64,000 nucleotides of DNA. Origin: Chitinophagales bacterium. Its GTDB lineage: Bacteria > Bacteroidota > Bacteroidia > Chitinophagales > Chitinophagaceae. Position numbers and translations under genes: made by a program. The stretch lies in NCBI GenBank assembly GCA_026936105.1, contig JAIXKI010000023.1:99484-163483 (forward strand), read 5' to 3'. This document shows positions 45,512 to 56,800 of the stretch, in pieces. Under the pieces are notes generated by a model. That model was not told the DNA's origin, ran no database searches, and saw only the letters and a program-made list of their open reading frames with translations. How positions within the stretch are numbered: the stretch's first letter is position 1; each line of letters opens with the position of its first letter.

Positions 45512-47233
45512 ATGAAAATTAAATACTTTCTCCCTTTTTTCCTGCTGGGCATCTTTCCAGTTCATGAAAACAAAAACTTTTATAACAGCAAATCTGTTAC
45601 AAATCCTGAAGAGTATAGTATTCAGAAAAGAGTTGTTTGCAGCAATGGCGCAGTTGTTTCTGCACATGCATTGGCAAGCAAGATCGGAATTGACATCCTT
45701 AAGCAAGGCGGTAATGCCATTGATGCAGCCATAGCCACACAATTGGCATTGGCAGTGGTATTCCCCGTTGCAGGAAATATCGGAGGCGGTGGTTTTACCG
45801 TGGCAAGGTTAAGTAATGGTGAGTTAATCGCACTTGACTACCGTGAGATGGCTCCGGGAAAAGCTACCCGTGATATGTACATTGATAAAGATGGCAAAGC
45901 AAGAACAGATGAAAGCCAGGACGGTCATCTGTCCAGCGGAGTACCGGGATCGGTTGCCGGCATGTTTGCCCTGAGTAAATACGGCAAGTTGCCTTTCAAA
46001 AAACTGATCCAGCCTGCCATTGATCTTGCGGAAAAAGGATTTACCCTCACTGAGAGAGAAGCAAATTCATACAATGGGCTTCAGAGTTCATTGAAGAAAT
46101 ACAATACCAGGCGTTCCGCTTTTGAAAAAGACACGCCATGGAAAGAAGGCGATCTGTTGGTTCAGAAAGACCTGGCCAACACTTTAAAACGTATTCGTGA
46201 TAAAGGAGCTGACGGTTTTTATAAAGGAAAAACGGCGCAGCTGATCGTTGATGAAATGAAAAGAGGCGGTGGTATCATCACAAAAGATGATCTGAAAAAT
46301 TATAAAGCCATATACCGCAAACCTCACGTCTTTGATTACAAAGGCTACACCATCGTAGGAATGCCCATGCCCAGCAGCGGCGGACTGTTATTGCACCAGA
46401 TGATGAAAATGATCGAAGACAGGAATATTGCATCCATGGGATTTGAATCTACGCAGGCAGTGCAACTGATGACCGAAGTGGAACGAAGAGCTTTTGCCGA
46501 CCGTGCCGAATACATGGGCGATGCTGATTTTTACAATGTGCCGGTGGATATGCTCACCAACAGTGCTTATCTCCGGGAAAGAATGAAAGATTATGATCCG
46601 GATAAAGCCACTCCCAGCACTATGGTGAAACCAGGGAAACTGCTGAAAGCAGAAAGTGAAGAGACCACTCATTTCAATGTAATAGATAAAGAAGGTAATG
46701 CCGTTTCCATTACAACCACTCTCAACGATTCTTATGGAAGCAAGGTTGTGGTTGGCGGGGCGGGATTTCTGCTCAATGATGAAATGGATGATTTCAGTAT
46801 CAAACCCGGAGTACCGAATATGTTTGGCGCCGTGGGAGGCGAAGCAAACGCCATTGCTGCAGGGAAAAGAATGCTGAGCTCCATGACACCTACCATAGTT
46901 TTAAAAAACAATGAACCTTACCTGATCGTGGGCACTCCCGGCGGTACTACCATTCCGACATCGGTATTTCAAACCATTGTGGACATCCTTGAATTCGGTA
47001 TGAGCACAGAAGATGCAGTGAACAAACCGAAATTCCATCATCAGTGGCTACCCGATGTGATCAATGTGGAAAAAGGATTCCCGAAAGATGTGGAAGAAAA
47101 TTTAAAGAAGATGGGATATACGGTACAGCAGCGATATGCCATTGGAAGAACGGAAGTGATCAGGGTTTTGCCCGATAAAAAATTTGAAGCAGTGGCCGAC
47201 AACAGAGGGGAAGATGATGCGGAAGGATGGTGA
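45512..47233 (+). CDS. ggt: Gamma-glutamyltransferase
   Basis: Ntn-hydrolase of 573 aa that splits the gamma-glutamyl bond of glutathione and gamma-glutamyl compounds, normally in the periplasm. It carries a hydrophobic N-terminus (YFLPFFLLGIFPV). The large subunit has NGAVVSAHALASKIGIDILK, QGGNAIDAAIATQLALAVV, GNIGGGGF and LDYREMAP. The autocleavage threonine is in EETTHFNVIDKEGNAVSIT near residue 384. The small subunit has GAGFLLNDEMDDFS and SSMTPTIV. All expected GGT features are present. The start is set by the promoter box 3 nt upstream. Confidence 0.95.
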   Translation: MKIKYFLPFFLLGIFPVHENKNFYNSKSVTNPEEYSIQKRVVCSNGAVVSAHALASKIGIDILKQGGNAIDAAIATQLALAVVFPVAGNIGGGGFTVARLSNGELIALDYREMAPGKATRDMYIDKDGKARTDESQDGHLSSGVPGSVAGMFALSKYGKLPFKKLIQPAIDLAEKGFTLTEREANSYNGLQSSLKKYNTRRSAFEKDTPWKEGDLLVQKDLANTLKRIRDKGADGFYKGKTAQLIVDEMKRGGGIITKDDLKNYKAIYRKPHVFDYKGYTIVGMPMPSSGGLLLHQMMKMIEDRNIASMGFESTQAVQLMTEVERRAFADRAEYMGDADFYNVPVDMLTNSAYLRERMKDYDPDKATPSTMVKPGKLLKAESEETTHFNVIDKEGNAVSITTTLNDSYGSKVVVGGAGFLLNDEMDDFSIKPGVPNMFGAVGGEANAIAAGKRMLSSMTPTIVLKNNEPYLIVGTPGGTTIPTSVFQTIVDILEFGMSTEDAVNKPKFHHQWLPDVINVEKGFPKDVEENLKKMGYTVQQRYAIGRTEVIRVLPDKKFEAVADNRGEDDAEGW

Positions 47234-47262
47234 AAAAAAATTTAATAGTCAAAATTCAAAAC

Positions 47263-47280
47263 CCGCCTGCCGGCAGGCGG
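47263..47280. repeat. Perfect 18-nt palindrome after ggt
   Basis: CCGCCTGCCGGCAGGCGG reads the same on both strands and lies in a 105-bp gap otherwise made of AT-rich, aattcaaaa-like text. It could act as a hairpin terminator or be a stray copy of the GC-rich palindrome class also present in the 12-13 kb array. No T run follows on the plus strand. Confidence 0.6.
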
Positions 47281-47338
47281 TTTAAAAATCAAAAGTAAAA
47301 ATTCAAAACAAGAGATTTAAAAATTAAAATTTAACCCA

Positions 47339-47863
47339 ATGGTCGAAGAATTATTTTTAGAAAGTGTATTAAAAGAGCTTCGTGAATACAAAGATCTTGC
47401 AGATAAAACTTTCGCACAATTGGAAGACAAAGACCTGCATTTTCAACCCAATGAAGAATGCAACAGCATCGCCACGCTGATCCAGCATTTCCATGGAAAT
47501 ATGCTCAGCCGGTGGACTAATTTTCTGACAGAAGACGGAGAAAAAGAATGGCGGAGAAGAGATTCCGAATTTGAAGTTCATTCTTTTGGCAGGGAACAAC
47601 TGATGAAACTATGGGAGGAAGGATGGCAACTCACTTTGAACACTATTGAATCACTGAAACCGGAAGACCTTTCCAAAACAGTTTATACCCGCAGCAGGCC
47701 TTATAGTGTCATTGGCGCTATCAACAGGCAGGTGACGCACTATTCCAGCCATATCGGCCAGATCATTTTGCTCGGAAAGATCATTAAAGGCAAAGACTGG
47801 AAAACCCTTTCCGTTCCCCGTGGCAAATCAGTAATTTATAAACCTGAGCCTACAAAGAATTAA
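47339..47863 (+). CDS. DUF1572/DinB-like four-helix protein
   Basis: 174-aa protein resembling DUF1572 (DinB/YfiT superfamily). Helical pattern with FLESVLKELREYKDLADKTF, CNSIATLIQHFHGNMLSRWTNFLTEDGEKEW and YSVIGAINRQVTHYSSHIGQIILLGKII. The His residues of HFHGN and HYSSHIGQ match the metal-binding triad of the superfamily. Members are thiol-dependent metalloenzymes or of unknown use. Position between ggt and an outer-membrane protein gene suggests nothing specific. Confidence 0.82.
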   Translation: MVEELFLESVLKELREYKDLADKTFAQLEDKDLHFQPNEECNSIATLIQHFHGNMLSRWTNFLTEDGEKEWRRRDSEFEVHSFGREQLMKLWEEGWQLTLNTIESLKPEDLSKTVYTRSRPYSVIGAINRQVTHYSSHIGQIILLGKIIKGKDWKTLSVPRGKSVIYKPEPTKN

Positions 47864-47925
47864 CAGGATATTGAATTACGGATTTTAATATCTATTTTTA
47901 TCGCTTATATCATTTTCAGTTACAG

Positions 47926-48573
47926 ATGAGATCATTAAGTCTGCTTTTAACAGCGCTCTTTGCAACTATTACCGTACAAAGCCAGGTGAAGATTGGTTTG
48001 TTCGCCGGGCCGCAAGCAACGACAGCCCGTTATATAGTTGAAGACAATAAACAATCCGTAAGCAATAAATACGGATTCCAGCTTGGAGTGAACAGTAAAA
48101 TAGCATTTGACAACAATCTTTATTTTGCCCCGCAGGTATTTTACAGCCTCAAAGGCTACAAAGCCACATTGGCCAACCATTCATATCCTCCGGATGCAAC
48201 AGCAGTGGATAATAATATTACCATTCACACCCTGGAACTGGCAGCTTTACTGCAGGTGGATCTCAGCAAACAACCTAACCATTTTTTTCTCAGAGGTGGC
48301 CCATCACTGGATTTTCAACTGTTTGGCAGGGAAAAGTTTCATTTGCTGAATGGAGATTACGTGAGCCGGCAAATGAAATACGGCTTCCAGGAATACGGCC
48401 ATTACGCCGCCAATGCCATTGCTCAATTCGGATATGAAACAGCATCCGGATTCACCGTTTTTGCCAATTACGGATTCGGCTTGACCAATATCAGCAATGT
48501 AGATGGAGGCCCCAATATCAGGCACAGGGTATTGGGATTGTCTGTAAGCCAGTATTTATTACGTAAAAAATAA
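47926..48573 (+). CDS. Outer-membrane beta-barrel (PorT/OmpX-like) protein
   Basis: 215 aa with a signal peptide (about 1-19, ending VQSQ). The mature part alternates short hydrophobic beta strands typical of an eight-strand barrel: VKIGLFAGPQA, YGFQLGVNSKIAF, LYFAPQVFYSLKGYK, TLELAALLQVDL, NHFFLRGGPSLDFQL, AIAQFGYETASGFTVFANYGFGLTNI. It ends VLGLSVSQYLLRKK. Matches the generic outer-membrane barrel family found across Bacteroidota; precise role unknown. Confidence 0.78.
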   Translation: MRSLSLLLTALFATITVQSQVKIGLFAGPQATTARYIVEDNKQSVSNKYGFQLGVNSKIAFDNNLYFAPQVFYSLKGYKATLANHSYPPDATAVDNNITIHTLELAALLQVDLSKQPNHFFLRGGPSLDFQLFGREKFHLLNGDYVSRQMKYGFQEYGHYAANAIAQFGYETASGFTVFANYGFGLTNISNVDGGPNIRHRVLGLSVSQYLLRKK

Positions 48574-48704
48574 ATCTTTTAACCCGGCAGCTGAGGGGAG
48601 AGTCTCCATCGCAAATCGAATCATTTTTTAGCAATCCCTTTCACATTTCTATACTTATGCTCCGTTAATGCTGGTATTGTATTTGCCCTAAGGGATCGAA
48701 TCTC

Positions 48705-48712
48705 TATTTTTG
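48705..48712 (+). promoter_or_regulatory. TAnnTTTG -7 box at the annotated TamB start
   Basis: TATTTTTG, exact consensus, overlaps the only canonical start codon (TTG at 48710) of the TamB-like gene. If this is the gene's promoter, that TTG is not transcribed. Confidence 0.5.
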
Positions 48713-51700
48713 CAAAGTAAAAAACTGTCCCTGAAGACATTCAAAAAAATATTACTGTGGTTCTTCATATCGCTGATAGTTATCTTACTGGCGCTCTGGG
48801 GATTCATTGAAACCCCTTTCGGACAAAACTGGATCGCAAGGCAGGTTACCAGGCATTTTTCAAAAGAATGGAAAACAAAGGTCAGCATACAACACATTGA
48901 TCTCTCCCTTTTCAACCGCATGCACCTGGAAGGCTTTATGCTCGAAGACCAGCAAGGTGATACTTTAGTATATGCAGGCGATCTCCAGGTCCGGATCACC
49001 GACTGGTTCTTTTTTAAAAGAAGGCCTGAGTTGAAATACGTTGGCCTGGAAAACGCTTTGATAAAATTTCAACGCACAGATTCTGTTTGGAACAACCGGT
49101 TCTTACTCGACTATTTCTCTTCCCCTTCATCCGAAAAATCTTCCGGTAAAGGCGGCATGAGTATAGACCTGAAAAAGATATCGCTGAAGAATGTTGCTTT
49201 CGTAAAAAAAGATGCCTGGATCGGGAACGACCTGGAACTTTATGTAGGCAACCTGCAACTGGAAGCCGATCAGATCGATCTGAAAAGAAACATTGCCGAA
49301 ATCTCTTCCCTCAAACTTTCAGACCCCATCGTTGCTTTAAGAAACTATAATGGTAACAAGCCCCCAACGTCAAAAGCTAAAGGAGAAAAGGATGATTCAA
49401 ACCCAAAATCCGGACCCGCTTCTTCTTTGGAATGGAACAAAGGCAACTGGATAGTGCATATTGCCAACCTCGATCTCAACAACGGTACTTTTAAAAACGA
49501 TGTCATAAACAACATTCCGGTACTGAGTTCTTTTGATGGCAAACACATTAACTTCAATCATATCAATGCAAAATTTACTGAAGTTCACTGGGACCAGGAC
49601 ACTATACGCACCAACCTGAAATTAAACACAAAAGAACGAAGCGGCTTTGAAGTGAAAAGTCTTGCGGCCGATGTAAAATTCACTCCCCGGGAAATGAGTT
49701 TCAATAACCTTGAAATCCATACCAACAACAGTACTATCAAAGATTTCTTTTCGATGAGTTATGATGATTTCAACGACATGAATGATTTTGTGGATAAGGT
49801 GGTCATGACCGGGAATTTCAAAGAGACTGAGATCAATAGTGATGACATAGCTTTTTTTGCGCCGGCTTTAAAAACATGGAAAAAGAAGATCAGTTTGGAA
49901 GGAAAAGTGAAGGGCCCCGTCAGTGAACTTACCGGCAAAGACCTGATCGTTCATGCAGGCGGAAACACTTCCCTCACCGGTGATTTCTCAATGACCGGCC
50001 TGCCGGATATAAATCAGACCTTTATTGACTTTAAAGCAAACGAACTTAAAACGACTTATCAGGATGCGGCAGCCATAGTGCCTCAACTTCGGAAGGTGAA
50101 AGATCCTGACCTGGCAAAGATTAAATACCTGAATTTCTCCGGAAGTTTCACCGGCTTTATCCATGACTTTGTGACCTTCGGAAAAATCGGAACTAATCTC
50201 GGTAATGTGGAATGCGATCTCAATATGAAGTTGCCGAAAAGAGGTGAGCCCATGTACTCCGGAAATATCTCCACTGAAAATTTCCGGTTGAATGAATTCT
50301 TAGGCGAACCGGAACTCGGAGCCATTTCACTCAATGGTGTGATCAAAGGAAGCGGATTCTCGCCGGCAAAAAGAAATACCGCTTTTAACGGGAGCGTTCA
50401 TTATATAGATTTTAATAATTACAGATATTCCAATATCACCCTGAACGGAACAATCAATAAAAAACATTTTGAAGGAGTGGCATCTATTGACGATCCAAAT
50501 CTGAACCTGTGGATGAATGGTTCCATTGACCTGAATGATTCACTACCTTCTTTCAATTTCATTGCCAATGTTGCGAATGCAGATCTTCATCAACTGAAAA
50601 TCACCAAAGACACCATACAATTTGACGGGAAATTCAATTTGGATTTTGCCGGAAAAAAACTGGATGATTTTATTGGTAATGCACGCATCAATAATGCCAA
50701 CCTGTTAAAAGACGGGATCAAGCTACCTTTGGATTCTCTCATCATTTCCTCTTCCATCGCAAACGGTACAAAGACCATCACTGCATCCTCCAATGAATTT
50801 GAAGGTACTATCAGCGGTAGCTTCAATATTCAGGATCTCCCTGATGCTTTCATGTTATTTCTGAACAAATATTACCCAACCTATATCAAGGCGCCTCATC
50901 ATACTCCGGTAAGTGAGATCTTCGATTTCGACATTACCACCCGGAATGTTTCCGACCTTATGTCAATCTTTTCGGAAGACCTTAAGGGATTTGATTACAG
51001 CCATGTTTATGGCAAGGTGGATCTTTCTGAACATCATTTCAATCTGACCGCGGATGTACCTAACTTTTCATTCAGGCAACATGTGTTCTCCAATGCTCAG
51101 GTCAATGCCCTGGGTACGCTCGATAAACTTTTAGTATCCGGCAATACAGGTTACAGCCAGTTGAATGACACTCTGAGCCTTCCCATGACCACTTTCAAAA
51201 TCGAAGCTGCCCACGATTCTTCACTGGTACACTTCACCGGTTCGTCCAATATTGTGTTAGATCAGGTGGATGTAAAAGGAATGGTCAACTTTTATAAAGA
51301 TGCTGTCAGGATACGGTTCGACAGTACTTCGTTCGTACTAAACGGCAAGACATGGAACATCCAAAAGAACGGAGAGCTGCAGTTTGGTAAAAAAACGGAA
51401 GCACAGGGACAACTCTATCTGGGAGACGGAGAGCAGGAGATCAGGATCAGCTCCGTACCTTCTACAAAAGGAAAATGGAATGACCTTTCCGTTATTCTGA
51501 AAAAAGTGAACATAGGTGATTTCTCGCCACTTTTCTTACCAAAGAACAGACTGGAAGGCCTTGCTTCGGGAACCATTACTGTGGAAGATCCCTACAACAA
51601 ATTCAATGCTATAGCAGATATCATTACGGACCAGCTTAGGTTTGATAATGATTCCCTGGGAGTAATAACGGCTCATGCAAACTATAATAACGAATCGGGC

Positions 51701-53617
51701 GAGCTGACCGGTTATGGGAAAAATATGGATCCGGATCATAAACTGGATTATAATCTTCACGTGTTTTTAAAAGACAGCCTTCAGGAAAGGAACAACGTGA
51801 TCACTGCCAATACCCAGAATTATCCGATCAATTTTCTGGAAAATTTCCTTCAACCGCTATTTTCCAATGTGGAAGGATATGTCACCGGACCTATTTCTAT
51901 GACCGGCCCTCTAAAAGAATTAAATTTTTCGGGGAAAGCAAAGCTTCATGACGCCAGCCTGAAAGTGAACTTCACACAGTGCACTTATAAAATAAAAGAT
52001 ACGACCATTCACCTGGAGCCGGATGAAATCGATCTTAATGGAGTAGTACTCGTTGACGTAGTGACCAAAAATCCGATCTATCTGAATGGGAGCATACAAC
52101 ACCATTCTTTTAAAAATATGTTCTTTGACCTGAACGTGTCCACCCGTAAGCCACGTACCACCGGTGATGAGAACAACCGGCCGGTTATGTTGCTCAACAC
52201 CACATCGCATGACAACGACCAGTTTTACGGCAAAGTGTATGGCACCGGTTCCTTCACTCTCACAGGCCCGCAGTCAGACATGTTCATGCAGATCAGCGCC
52301 ATTGCTTCCACCAGGGATAGCAGTTATATCACCATGCCGCCCTCAAGAAGCAGGGAAACTGGCATTGCAGATTTTCTGACAGAAAAAAAATTCGGCCATG
52401 AAATGAGTGAACTCAGCGCCTCATCTTCTGAATCCAATATATCTTATGACGTGGATATTAGCGCCAATACTTTGGTCAATTTCAAAATGATCCTGGATGA
52501 TCTTACCGGCGATGAGATCAAAGGACGCGGAAGAGGAGACCTGAATATAAAAATGAGTACTACCGAGCCTCTGACACTTAACGGTGGATTTGAAATAGAG
52601 GATGGCAGCTACCTTTTCACCTTCCAGTCATTCTTTAAAAAACCTTTTGTAATTAAAAAAGGAAGCACCAATTTCATCAAATGGAGCGGAGACCCCTACA
52701 AGGCCAATATCAATTTTGATGCTCAGTACACAGCAGAAAAAGTCAGTTTTTCTCCTTTAGCCAATTCATTACCTGTTGACCCCAATATCGCCAAAGCAAG
52801 AGGAGATGTTTACGTAGTAGCCTCCCTCACCGGTGATCTTTTTAAACCGGATATAAAATTCAGCCTGGATTTCCCGCCTTCCAGCCCTGCCGTCACAGAC
52901 CCTGCATTTTCGTTCAGCATCAGCCAGATGGAAAAGAACCTGAATGAAATGAATAAGCAGGTCTTTTATCTTATTGTACTCAACAGTTTTGCACCCAGCG
53001 AACTGGGCACTTCTTCTACAGCTGCCTCCTCATTCAATTTCAACGATATTGCCACCAATACTATTTCAGGGATCTTTATGGGGGTGGTCAATTCAGAGCT
53101 AAACAAGATTCTCAGCAAGCTTTTGAAGAATGATAAGTACCGTGTAAACTTTTCCAGCACTGTTTACAATCAGAACATCATAGATCCGAATAACAAAACG
53201 GCGCTGAACCTGAGCAGCAATATCAACCTGACCGTAGGGCGTTCTTTCTTCAACAACCGGTTCAACATCACTTTCGGAGGCGGTTTTGAAGCGCCGCTGC
53301 AGCAATCAAGCATTCAGCAAACAATTCAATTGTTGCCGGATGTCACCATGGAATGGCTGATCAACCAGAGCGGTACAATCCGTGCCTCATTTTTTTACCG
53401 GGAAAATACAGACTATCTCAGCCTGACAACTTCCGGCGGTCCTGCACGCTCAAGAAGGACCGGCGCCAGCATAGCTTACCGGAATGAATTTGACACTATT
53501 CACGATTTCTTTGGCAAGAAGAAAAATAAAAAACAAAATGGTCCCGCTTTAAAACCGGATGAAGAAAAAGAAAAGGATATATCCACAAAAGACAAACCGA
53601 TTCATAAGCAGGACTGA
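48710..53617 (+). CDS. TamB/AsmA-like translocation and assembly protein
   Basis: 1635-aa envelope protein with an N-terminal membrane anchor (about 14-32, ILLWFFISLIVILLALWGFI) and a huge beta-rich periplasmic region, with repeated D-x-x-G-x-F segments. The C-terminal TamB (DUF490-like) domain covers about 1150-1600, with LTGDEIKGRGRGDLNIKMS and SFFKKPFVIKKGSTNFIKWSGDPYKANINFDAQYTAEKVS. Such proteins bridge inner and outer membranes and help move lipids or outer-membrane proteins. The tail is a charged Lys/Glu stretch. The start codon is doubtful: no ATG or GTG lies near the N-terminus, and the TTG at 48710 sits in a promoter box. The stop codon lies inside the terminator stem. Confidence 0.88.
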   Translation: MQSKKLSLKTFKKILLWFFISLIVILLALWGFIETPFGQNWIARQVTRHFSKEWKTKVSIQHIDLSLFNRMHLEGFMLEDQQGDTLVYAGDLQVRITDWFFFKRRPELKYVGLENALIKFQRTDSVWNNRFLLDYFSSPSSEKSSGKGGMSIDLKKISLKNVAFVKKDAWIGNDLELYVGNLQLEADQIDLKRNIAEISSLKLSDPIVALRNYNGNKPPTSKAKGEKDDSNPKSGPASSLEWNKGNWIVHIANLDLNNGTFKNDVINNIPVLSSFDGKHINFNHINAKFTEVHWDQDTIRTNLKLNTKERSGFEVKSLAADVKFTPREMSFNNLEIHTNNSTIKDFFSMSYDDFNDMNDFVDKVVMTGNFKETEINSDDIAFFAPALKTWKKKISLEGKVKGPVSELTGKDLIVHAGGNTSLTGDFSMTGLPDINQTFIDFKANELKTTYQDAAAIVPQLRKVKDPDLAKIKYLNFSGSFTGFIHDFVTFGKIGTNLGNVECDLNMKLPKRGEPMYSGNISTENFRLNEFLGEPELGAISLNGVIKGSGFSPAKRNTAFNGSVHYIDFNNYRYSNITLNGTINKKHFEGVASIDDPNLNLWMNGSIDLNDSLPSFNFIANVANADLHQLKITKDTIQFDGKFNLDFAGKKLDDFIGNARINNANLLKDGIKLPLDSLIISSSIANGTKTITASSNEFEGTISGSFNIQDLPDAFMLFLNKYYPTYIKAPHHTPVSEIFDFDITTRNVSDLMSIFSEDLKGFDYSHVYGKVDLSEHHFNLTADVPNFSFRQHVFSNAQVNALGTLDKLLVSGNTGYSQLNDTLSLPMTTFKIEAAHDSSLVHFTGSSNIVLDQVDVKGMVNFYKDAVRIRFDSTSFVLNGKTWNIQKNGELQFGKKTEAQGQLYLGDGEQEIRISSVPSTKGKWNDLSVILKKVNIGDFSPLFLPKNRLEGLASGTITVEDPYNKFNAIADIITDQLRFDNDSLGVITAHANYNNESGELTGYGKNMDPDHKLDYNLHVFLKDSLQERNNVITANTQNYPINFLENFLQPLFSNVEGYVTGPISMTGPLKELNFSGKAKLHDASLKVNFTQCTYKIKDTTIHLEPDEIDLNGVVLVDVVTKNPIYLNGSIQHHSFKNMFFDLNVSTRKPRTTGDENNRPVMLLNTTSHDNDQFYGKVYGTGSFTLTGPQSDMFMQISAIASTRDSSYITMPPSRSRETGIADFLTEKKFGHEMSELSASSSESNISYDVDISANTLVNFKMILDDLTGDEIKGRGRGDLNIKMSTTEPLTLNGGFEIEDGSYLFTFQSFFKKPFVIKKGSTNFIKWSGDPYKANINFDAQYTAEKVSFSPLANSLPVDPNIAKARGDVYVVASLTGDLFKPDIKFSLDFPPSSPAVTDPAFSFSISQMEKNLNEMNKQVFYLIVLNSFAPSELGTSSTAASSFNFNDIATNTISGIFMGVVNSELNKILSKLLKNDKYRVNFSSTVYNQNIIDPNNKTALNLSSNINLTVGRSFFNNRFNITFGGGFEAPLQQSSIQQTIQLLPDVTMEWLINQSGTIRASFFYRENTDYLSLTTSGGPARSRRTGASIAYRNEFDTIHDFFGKKKNKKQNGPALKPDEEKEKDISTKDKPIHKQD

Positions 53618-53648
53618 TGATATATTCATATCATCAGATTTTAAAATC
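53614..53648 (+). terminator. Terminator overlapping the TamB stop codon
   Basis: Perfect 10-bp stem CTGATGATAT/ATATCATCAG with a 4-nt loop at 53614-53637. An AT-rich tract with a second small gattttaaaatc palindrome and a T run follow. The TGA at 53615-53617 is within the first arm. Confidence 0.75.
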
Positions 53649-53868
53649 ATTTTTTATTTCAATGCATTTTAATCCTGAAAAGCATGACGCCATAATTTCA
53701 TTATAAAATAATATCAAAAGTATAAATATTAAATAGTCAGAATATTAGAACAGGGAATCAATAATTTTCATTGATAAAATCTCTCCTTTCATCATCTTTT
53801 GATGCTGTGAATATTTGTTTGGGCATGAATATAGAAAATCATTACTTTGCACCCGTAAATCAAAATTT

Positions 53869-56800
53869 ATGCTTAAGAGAATTTCTATTTTGATGCTTGC
53901 GGTTCTGGCGAGCACATTTTTATTTGCACAGATCACCACCAGTTCAATTACAGGTTCCGTCAGAGATAATAATGACCAGCCTTTGGTGGGTGCCACAGTA
54001 ACTGCTACGCACTTACCTTCAGGAACGAAGTACACGACAATTTCTACCAAAGACGGATTCTTTGTTTTGAATGGTTTGCGTATCGGAGGACCCTATCAGG
54101 TAGTCATTGAGTTCGTAGGCTTCAAACCTACCACCTTCGAAAATATTACGCTGAGATTGGGTGAGCCTTATGACATCAGGGCCAACATGAACGTTAACGA
54201 ACAAGTTTTGGAGAACGTGCTGATCGCCACTACGGCCAAAAAAGTATCTGCTGAAAGAACAGGAATGAGCAGTGTCCTGAATAACAGGATGCTCAACAGC
54301 ATGCCTACCCTTTCCAGAAGTATTGCAGACTTTACCAGTGCCGTGCCCCAGGCAAACGGATTCAGTTTTGGCGGCCGTGATCCACGTTATAATAATATAA
54401 TGATAGATGGAGCCAATCTCAACAACAGTTTTGGTTTATCCAGTGATCCATTCCCCGGCGGAGGCAATAACCCGATCTCTCTGGATGCGGTTGATGAGGT
54501 TTCTGTAACTCTGGCCCCCTACGATGTTCGTCAGGGTAATTTCACCGGAGCCAATATTGCTGCCATTACGAAAAGCGGTACGAACACTTTTCATGGCGAT
54601 GTATATACTTACTGGAGAAACGAAAAACTTCAGGGTTCTAAAGTAGCCGGCGGAAAAGCAGCAAATCCTGCTTATCAAAGCAGGGCATACGGAGCCAGCC
54701 TCGGAGGCCCCATCATTAAGAATAAATTATTCTTCTTCATCAACGGCGAATTTGAGAAGAAACCACCTTCAGGCGGGATCAACTTTACTGCTACAGGCGG
54801 TTCCGGAACGGGCAACCCTTCCAGTGTTAGCATCAATGACCTGAAAGCTGTAAGCGATTATCTGAAGAGCAAATTCAGCTATGATCCGGGTCCTTATGAT
54901 AACTTCCCCGCATTCAAGAATGAAAATCATAAATACATTGTAAAAGTTGACTGGAACATAAGTGACCAGCATAAGCTTACCCTGAAGTACAACGATTTCT
55001 ACGGCTTGCAGGATGTTCTTCCGTCACAGAGCGGTGGAATCGCAGGTGCAGATATCGCAACTTACGGCCCCAAATTCTCCAGCTCTGCAATGAGCTTCTT
55101 CAATTTCATTTATTCGCCTGAAGATATTGTAAAAGCCGGTACCATAGAATTGAACAGCCGTTTTTCAAGCCGTATTTCCAATCAATTCTTAGCCACCTTT
55201 ACTAAAATCAGAAGTGACAAATCAAAACACGGAGCCACATTCCCGGCAATAGATATCATGGCTGATTATCCATCCGACAAGAGGAATTACATCAGTGCAG
55301 GTAACGAGCCTTTCAACGGCAATAATAATAAGGTGCATACTGACGTAATGAGTTTCACTGATAACTTCACTTATTATACCGGGAAGCATACTCTTACTGC
55401 CGGCGTAACTTTTGAAGCACAGAAAGTGGGAAATATGTTCATGCCGGGGTCACAGGGATATTACCTTTTTGCGAACGTGCAGGACTTCCTGAACAACCAG
55501 GCTCCTTTAAAATTTGCTCAGACTTATTCACTGATCAAAGGACAGGATGCTATATTTTCTGCACAGCTGAAAATATCACAATTATCCGCTTATATACAGG
55601 ATGACATTAACGTAAGCCAGAATTTTAAATTCTCTTATGGTCTTAGAGTAGATCAGCCGATTTATCCGGAGCAGCCTCTCGAAAATCCGGCTACAACCCA
55701 GTTGAGTTTCCGTGATGGGATGCACTATAGTACAGGTAAATGGCCTAAAGCTGCCGCTTTGTTCTCTCCCCGTGCAAGTTTTCGCTGGGATTTATATGGT
55801 GACAAATCACTTATTATACGTGGCGGTACCGGCCTTTTCACTGGCAGAATCCCATTCGTTTATCTGACAAACGTACCGACAAACAGCGGTATGTATCAAT
55901 ACTCAGCTAAGGTGTTGACCACAAGTTCTGGAGTTAATATGAATAATTTCCTTTTCAACCCGGATCCCAAGGCATATAATCCTTTTTACAACACCGGATT
56001 GGCATCTTCTTTACCTCAGTATTTTCCGACAAGCGCCGGGACAGTTCCGTCAACAAACATTGTTTTTGCTGACCCGAACTACAAATTCCCACAGGTATGG
56101 AGAACTGACCTGGGCTTAGAGCAAAGGATCGGAAGCTCATGGAAATTAACCCTGGAGGCAATGTACACAAAGGATATCAATGCCACTTACATGATCGACG
56201 TGAACCAGAAAGATCCTGATGGAACTGTGACGACAGGTTCATACTCCAGAGGATATTTCACTTCAACTGCTGCAAGAAGGATCAATCTGAATGTTTCTAA
56301 TGCTATCCTGCTTACAAGCGACAGTAAAGGAAGTTCTTTCCTCTTCACTGCTCAACTTGAAAAATCATTCTCTAAAGGCTGGTGGGGTTCTTTGGCTTAC
56401 ACTTATAACTATGCTGCTAACCTGACCGAAAATCCGGGATCACAAGCCGCTTCAACTTATAATGGTAATGTAACCGGAGGCACTTTGAATGACCTGCAAC
56501 TTGCCAATACTGCCAGGGCTTTACCGCATCATATTGTGGGAATGGTTTCTAAACGCTTTGATTATGCAAAGCATTTCTCCACTACGATCACATTGTTGTA
56601 TCAGGGAGCCAAGAACGGCGCTTACAGCTATGTGTACAGCGGCAGCGTTACCAACCAGGGGCAAAACTCTGCCAACCTGATGTACATACCCAAAGATGCA
56701 AAGAATCCGAACGAAGTAAAATTCGTTGATCATTCTTATGGGGGCGTACTATTCACTGCTGCACAGCAGGCTGCCCTTTTTGAAGATTACATCAATCAGG

